Source: Desulforhopalus vacuolatus
GTDB taxonomy: Bacteria; Desulfobacterota; Desulfobulbia; Desulfobulbales; Desulfocapsaceae
Direction of reading: 5' to 3'
Assembly: GCF_016918505.1 (NCBI RefSeq)
Contig: NZ_JAFFPZ010000003.1
Location: 62,001 to 126,000, forward strand
DNA: 64,000 nucleotides
Part shown: in pieces, positions 59,997 to 64,000 of the stretch
How the letters are laid out: each line of letters starts with the position of its first letter
Position numbering within the stretch: position 1 is the first letter of the stretch
Translations under genes and position numbers: made by a program
The notes under the pieces: generated by a model
The model's input: the letters and a program-made list of their open reading frames with translations, nothing else
The model's database searches: none
Told to the model about the DNA's origin: nothing

Positions 59997-61151
59997 TTAG
60001 AGGGAATCAATAATGTGTGATGCTTCTTTACGGGCACGGCTGTCCGCAGCGAGAATAGCTTCAAGTTCATCTTCCCGCCCATCATGAACTATATCAATTG
60101 TCCTCGCAACTGTCTCGGCGATTTGCAGATATTTCAGTCGGCCCGCAAGAAACGCCGCCACGGCAACCTCATTGGCAGCATTGAGAACTGCGGGAAGTAC
60201 TCCGCCTCCGGCGATTGCATCAAAGGCAAGCTGCAGAGCAGGAAAGACCTTAAGATCGGGTTTGTAGAATTCAAGAGAGCCACAGTCTGTAAGGCTGAGT
60301 CGCTTCATTCCCAGCTCCATTCGTTCAGGGCAGGAAAGTGCATAAGCGATCGGCAGTCGCATGTCGGGAATACCGAGCTGTGCGATGATGGAGCCGTCGC
60401 GAAACTCCACTGCGGAGTGGACGATGGACTGCGGATGGACAAGAACCTCAATATTTTCTGCGGTAACATCAAACAACCAGCGCGCTTCAATAACCTCAAG
60501 CCCCTTGTTCATCAGGGTAGAAGAATCAATGGATACTTTCGGCCCCATGTTCCAGTTGGGGTGTGCCAGTGCCTGCTCAGGGGTAATGTCAGCAAGCTCC
60601 GCCATATTCCTGCCACGAAACGGCCCGCCGGATGCCGTGAGAAGTATCTTATGCAGATCCTCCCGGCGACCGGCGGCAAGAGACTGAAAAATTGCAGAGT
60701 GTTCCGAATCCACCGGCAGAAGAGCTACCCCTTTGCGACGCACAGACTCCATCACCAGCCGACCGGCCATGACGAGTGTCTCTTTATTGGCAAGAGCAAT
60801 ATCCTTTCCCGCCTCAATTGCTGCAAGAGTGGGCAGCAGGCCCGCTGCGCCAACAATGGCGGAAAGAACAAGGGTGGAATCACCATGAGTTGCCACTGTG
60901 CGGTTTCCCTCGGCACCATGAAGGATTTCCCCTTTAAATTCCGGGATGAGACTGCGCAGTTCCACGGCCCGCACGTCATCAAGCACTGAGACCAGTTCCG
61001 GCTTGAATTCGCGAATCTGACGGGCAAAAAGTTGCACGTTTTTTCCGGCAGCCATGGCGGCGACCTTAAAGCGCTGCGGATACTGCCGGACAACATTGAG
61101 GGTGTTCACACCGATGGAACCGGTAGCACCAAGCAGAGAGAGTGTTGTCAT
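59997..61151 (-). CDS. dxr: 1-deoxy-D-xylulose-5-phosphate reductoisomerase
   Basis: A 384-residue second enzyme of the MEP isoprenoid pathway. NADPH-binding [16 protein letters not shown] is at the N-terminus; the metal/substrate motifs are [25 protein letters not shown] and [20 protein letters not shown]. It starts within a 4-base overlap of the cdsA stop. Length and motif order are normal. Confidence 0.96.
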   Translation of the reverse strand: MTTLSLLGATGSIGVNTLNVVRQYPQRFKVAAMAAGKNVQLFARQIREFKPELVSVLDDVRAVELRSLIPEFKGEILHGAEGNRTVATHGDSTLVLSAIVGAAGLLPTLAAIEAGKDIALANKETLVMAGRLVMESVRRKGVALLPVDSEHSAIFQSLAAGRREDLHKILLTASGGPFRGRNMAELADITPEQALAHPNWNMGPKVSIDSSTLMNKGLEVIEARWLFDVTAENIEVLVHPQSIVHSAVEFRDGSIIAQLGIPDMRLPIAYALSCPERMELGMKRLSLTDCGSLEFYKPDLKVFPALQLAFDAIAGGGVLPAVLNAANEVAVAAFLAGRLKYLQIAETVARTIDIVHDGREDELEAILAADSRARKEASHIIDSL

Positions 61152-61984
61152 GGGATCACAGGAGAATCGGTAAAACAGATGAGAAACCAGTACAGTGCCG
61201 GAACAGCAAAGAGCAACGAGTCAACCCGGTCGAGAACACCGCCGTGCCCGCCGAGGATAACACCGGAGTCTTTTATTCCCGTACCGCGTTTAATGATGGA
61301 CTCGGTAAGATCACCAAGAATTCCCAAAAGGGAAAGGATAATGGCCAGCCCCGAGAGGAACAGAACATCAGGCGTTTCAAGAAGCCAGAAACCGAATATG
61401 AGGATGGCGGCAATGGCACTGAGAACGCCTCCAATTGCCCCTTCTATAGTTTTTTTAGGGCTTACGGCCTGACAGAGTGTATGGCGTCCAAATTGTTTGC
61501 CGCAGAAATAGGCACCAGTATCGGAGCCCGCAGTAACAGCAGTGGCGAGCAGGATCCAGATATTTCCTTCCGGAAGGTTGCGGGTAAGGCAGAGATGGGC
61601 AGAGAGAATCCCGACGTAGAAGATGCCAAAGAAGATGCGGGTAAAACAGAGAAAGCTATCCTTCGGACTTTTACGACCAAAATGAATGATCTGCTCACAG
61701 GAAAGAAGGAGAAAGCTGAGAAGCGCTGCAGCCAGCAAACTTTTTGGGAGTGGCCAGATCATCGCCGCAAGAACGGGAGAGCAGAGAAGCAGATCATAAA
61801 AGAGACGCTGAAAGAGAGCAAATCGACGACTCTCCTCCCCCCGGGGTATGGTCATACGCACATACTCATCAGCGGCAATGGCTGCCGCAGCAGCCACAAC
61901 AACGTTGAAAAGAGAGACACAACCGTACAGCAGAATCAATAACCAGAAGGCGGCAAGCAAAATTCCGGGAATGATACGTTTCAT
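61148..61984 (-). CDS. cdsA: Phosphatidate cytidylyltransferase
   Basis: Makes CDP-diacylglycerol for phospholipid synthesis. About 278 residues with roughly seven to eight membrane helices. The signature near the C-terminus has [30 protein letters not shown] and [13 protein letters not shown]. The ATG at 61984 is preferred over the upstream 61996 start because it makes the ATGA overlap with the uppS stop typical of this run. Confidence 0.94.
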   Translation of the reverse strand: MKRIIPGILLAAFWLLILLYGCVSLFNVVVAAAAAIAADEYVRMTIPRGEESRRFALFQRLFYDLLLCSPVLAAMIWPLPKSLLAAALLSFLLLSCEQIIHFGRKSPKDSFLCFTRIFFGIFYVGILSAHLCLTRNLPEGNIWILLATAVTAGSDTGAYFCGKQFGRHTLCQAVSPKKTIEGAIGGVLSAIAAILIFGFWLLETPDVLFLSGLAIILSLLGILGDLTESIIKRGTGIKDSGVILGGHGGVLDRVDSLLFAVPALYWFLICFTDSPVIP

Positions 61985-62736
61985 CGTGACTGGCACCTCA
62001 GTTGTTCGCCAGTGCGCCCGAAGCGACGTTCGCGGCGTTGATAATCAACCAGTGTTTCAAGAAAAATTGTTCGCCTGAAATCCGGCCACATAACATCGGA
62101 AAAGCAAATCTCAGCATAGGAAAGCTGCCAGAGGAGAAAATTGGAAAGACGTGCTTCGCCCCCGGTACGGATCATCAAATCAGGATCAGGGATTCCCCTG
62201 GTATCAAGGAGGGAAGAAAAATACTTTTCATCAATATCCTCAACCTGCAGCTGTCCATCAAGACAACAATTCGCGGTACTGCGAACAGCCCGCACGATCT
62301 CATCACGGCCGCCATAACTGAGAGCGAGGGTAAGAGTGAGAGCGGAGTTGTTTTTCGTTTGTTCAATAGTTTCTTCCAGCGTCTCTCGAACGAAAGCTGG
62401 AAGGCGACTGAGATTACCTATGGAACAAAGCCGGATGCTGTTCTGCAGCATCTTACGCAGTTCGGACTGAAGGTATTTTTGCAGGATCGACATCAATCCA
62501 CTGACCTCCTCCTGGGGGCGACGCCAGTTCTCTGATGAAAAAGCATAGAGCGTCAAATATTCAATACCAATCTCCCTGCACGTCTCAACAATATCACGTA
62601 CAGATTCTGCGCCGGCTCGATGACCAAAAAGACGGGGCTTCATTTGTCGTTTGGCCCATCGCCCGTTTCCATCCATGATTATTGCAACATGGCGGGGGAG
62701 GCGGGTAAGATCAAGAGAGTCGAGAATGTTGTCCAT
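61981..62736 (-). CDS. uppS: Undecaprenyl (isoprenyl) diphosphate synthase
   Basis: A 251-residue cis-prenyltransferase that makes the lipid carrier of cell-wall sugars. The catalytic Asp-22 sits in IIMDGNGRWAKR. Other signatures are GHRAGAESVRDIVE, LTLYAFSSENWRRP, LSYGGRDEIVRAVR and DLMIRTGGEARLSNFLLWQ. It precedes cdsA with a 4-base overlap and follows frr by 32 bases, a classic bacterial order. Confidence 0.96.
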   Translation of the reverse strand: MDNILDSLDLTRLPRHVAIIMDGNGRWAKRQMKPRLFGHRAGAESVRDIVETCREIGIEYLTLYAFSSENWRRPQEEVSGLMSILQKYLQSELRKMLQNSIRLCSIGNLSRLPAFVRETLEETIEQTKNNSALTLTLALSYGGRDEIVRAVRSTANCCLDGQLQVEDIDEKYFSSLLDTRGIPDPDLMIRTGGEARLSNFLLWQLSYAEICFSDVMWPDFRRTIFLETLVDYQRRERRFGRTGEQLRCQSR

Positions 62737-62768
62737 GAATTAAAAACAGAAGACCGCGCCCTCAGACG

Positions 62769-63323
62769 TCAGACTTCCATGACCTCCTTTTCTTTGCTGG
62801 CAGTGGCTTCATCAATCTGCTTGATATGCATAACTGTGGCAGTTTGAGCATCATCCTGCAATTTGAACAGATCGTCTTCGGAGATTTCTTTATCTTTCTT
62901 TTGTTTTTTGAGAGTCTCAATAGCATCGCGGCGGACATTGCGAACAGCAACGCGGAACTCTTCAGCAATCTTCTTCACCTGTTTGACAAGGACTTTACGG
63001 CGTTCTTCGGTAAGTTGCGGAATATTGAGGCGGATAATCTTGCCGTCATTGTCAGGGTTAAGACCGATATCAGACTTGAGAATAGCCTTCCCAATGGCTG
63101 GCAGCATCTGGGGATCCCAGGGCTGAATGGCAATCATACGGCTTTCCGGAATGGTTATCGTTCCGACCTGATTAAGCGGCATACTGCCACCATAGGCATC
63201 TACAGTTATATCATCAAGGATACTGATGCTGGCCCGCCCTGTACGAATTTTGGAGAGATCAACCTTGAACGCCTCAATACTTTTGCTCATTTTATCTGAC
63301 ATTTCTGCAATTACATCACTCAT
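62769..63323 (-). CDS. frr: Ribosome recycling factor
   Basis: A 184-residue protein that splits post-termination ribosomes with EF-G. The start at 63323 (MSDVIAEMSDKMSKSIEAFK) has GAGGAA 7 bases upstream; a longer frame to 63362 lacks support. Signatures are RTGRASISILDDITVDAYG, LNQVGTITIPESRMIAIQPW and RRKVLVKQVKKIAEEFRVAV. It stands between pyrH and uppS as usual. Confidence 0.96.
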   Translation of the reverse strand: MSDVIAEMSDKMSKSIEAFKVDLSKIRTGRASISILDDITVDAYGGSMPLNQVGTITIPESRMIAIQPWDPQMLPAIGKAILKSDIGLNPDNDGKIIRLNIPQLTEERRKVLVKQVKKIAEEFRVAVRNVRRDAIETLKKQKKDKEISEDDLFKLQDDAQTATVMHIKQIDEATASKEKEVMEV

Positions 63324-63354
63324 AGTTCGTTCCTCATATTTGACAACAACAGAT

Positions 63355-64000
63355 TCATGCATGAATTACAGTACCAACTTTCCCGCCCATCGCCGCTTTA
63401 AGAATATTACCTCTCACATTCATGTTTAACACCATAATCGGCAAATTATCCTCACGCGCAAGGGCAATACCCGCAGCGTCCATGACGCGTAAATTTTTCC
63501 GCAGGACATCAGAAGATGTCAACTCTTCATATTTTACTGCATCAGGAAATTTTACAGGATCTTTATCATAAACGCCGTCAACCTTGGTCGCTTTAATAAT
63601 AACATCAGCATCAATTTCAAGTGCCCGTAAAACCCCGGCAGAATCGGTTGTAAAATAGGGATTACCCGTACCTGCAGCGAAAATAACGACCCTGCCCTTT
63701 TCGAGGTGACGGGTAGCCCGTCGCCGGATGTAGGGCTCCGAAACTGTCTGCATGGGAATAGCGGACATTACACGGGTGGTAACCAGTTTGCGTTCTAACG
63801 CATCCTGCATGGCGAGACTGTTGATAACGGTAGCCAGCATGCCCATATTATCCGCTGTGGTACGGTCCATCCCCCTGGATGCTCCGGCTACACCGCGAAA
63901 AATATTGCCTGCACCGACAACAATGCCGAGCTCGACCCCGAAGGCAACAAGGTCCTTTACCTCTCCAGCCACGAAATCCAGCACCGACGTATTGATACCA
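63355..64000 (-). CDS. pyrH: UMP kinase (5' partial)
   Basis: Amino-acid-kinase-family enzyme that phosphorylates UMP. The visible part runs from about [16 protein letters not shown] to the stop at 63355 and lacks the N-terminal 25-30 residues, which lie beyond the window. Signatures are [30 protein letters not shown] and the [15 protein letters not shown] block. First visible gene of the long minus-strand housekeeping run. Confidence 0.95.
   Translation of the reverse strand, partial: GINTSVLDFVAGEVKDLVAFGVELGIVVGAGNIFRGVAGASRGMDRTTADNMGMLATVINSLAMQDALERKLVTTRVMSAIPMQTVSEPYIRRRATRHLEKGRVVIFAAGTGNPYFTTDSAGVLRALEIDADVIIKATKVDGVYDKDPVKFPDAVKYEELTSSDVLRKNLRVMDAAGIALAREDNLPIMVLNMNVRGNILKAAMGGKVGTVIHA

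Overview
This 64 kb window comes from a Gram-negative bacterium. The gene set fits a sulfate-reducer-like member of the Desulfobacterota, perhaps Desulfobulbales; this rests on protein flavour and gene order and is an inference. Supporting features are a class I fumarase, Lpt, TolC and HlyD envelope genes, and a pyrH-frr-uppS-cdsA-dxr-rseP-tsaB-ispG-proS-relA run.

Left edge (1-4.6 kb): a 5'-truncated class I fumarate hydratase with terminator, a stand-alone trpB with a good sigma70-type promoter, and a glycine-zipper lipoprotein gene bracketed by two inverted copies of a small MITE-like repeat. A third copy lies near 48.4 kb.

Centre (4.6-43.1 kb, all minus strand): what looks like a dedicated export system and its giant cargo. 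In reading order it holds a TolC-family outer-membrane protein, a gene for a protein of about 9,800 residues, a DUF3467 gene broken by a 139-bp MITE, a GAF-GAF-TM-HlyD protein, a PqqD/RRE-like + M50 metalloprotease + HlyD fusion, a C-terminally shortened SecA paralogue and a small secreted HlyD-like adaptor. The giant protein has a LEPR-XLL N-terminal motif, DUF4347, RTX repeats, flagellin-IN motifs, LktA-like filamentous repeats, Calx-beta-like units and more RTX. There is no ABC transporter in the cluster. The working idea is a trans-envelope exporter in which a SecA-like ATPase, M50/HlyD membrane proteins and TolC move a ~1 MDa surface or secreted protein. This is the most interesting part of the window.

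Right part (43.1-64 kb): a 1.3 kb gene-free stretch with dispersed-repeat-like palindromes, an HPP/CBS membrane pair, tRNA-Arg(CCU), two overlapping GlgC-type genes (one with an altered nucleotide-binding motif), a DHH/DHHA1 phosphoesterase, crcB/fluC, an LptF/LptG permease, and a long minus-strand housekeeping run from pyrH (cut by the window end) to relA, a zinc-ribbon Smr protein and an FKBP-type prolyl isomerase. Many neighbours in that run overlap by 1-4 bases, so it is probably one or two long operons.
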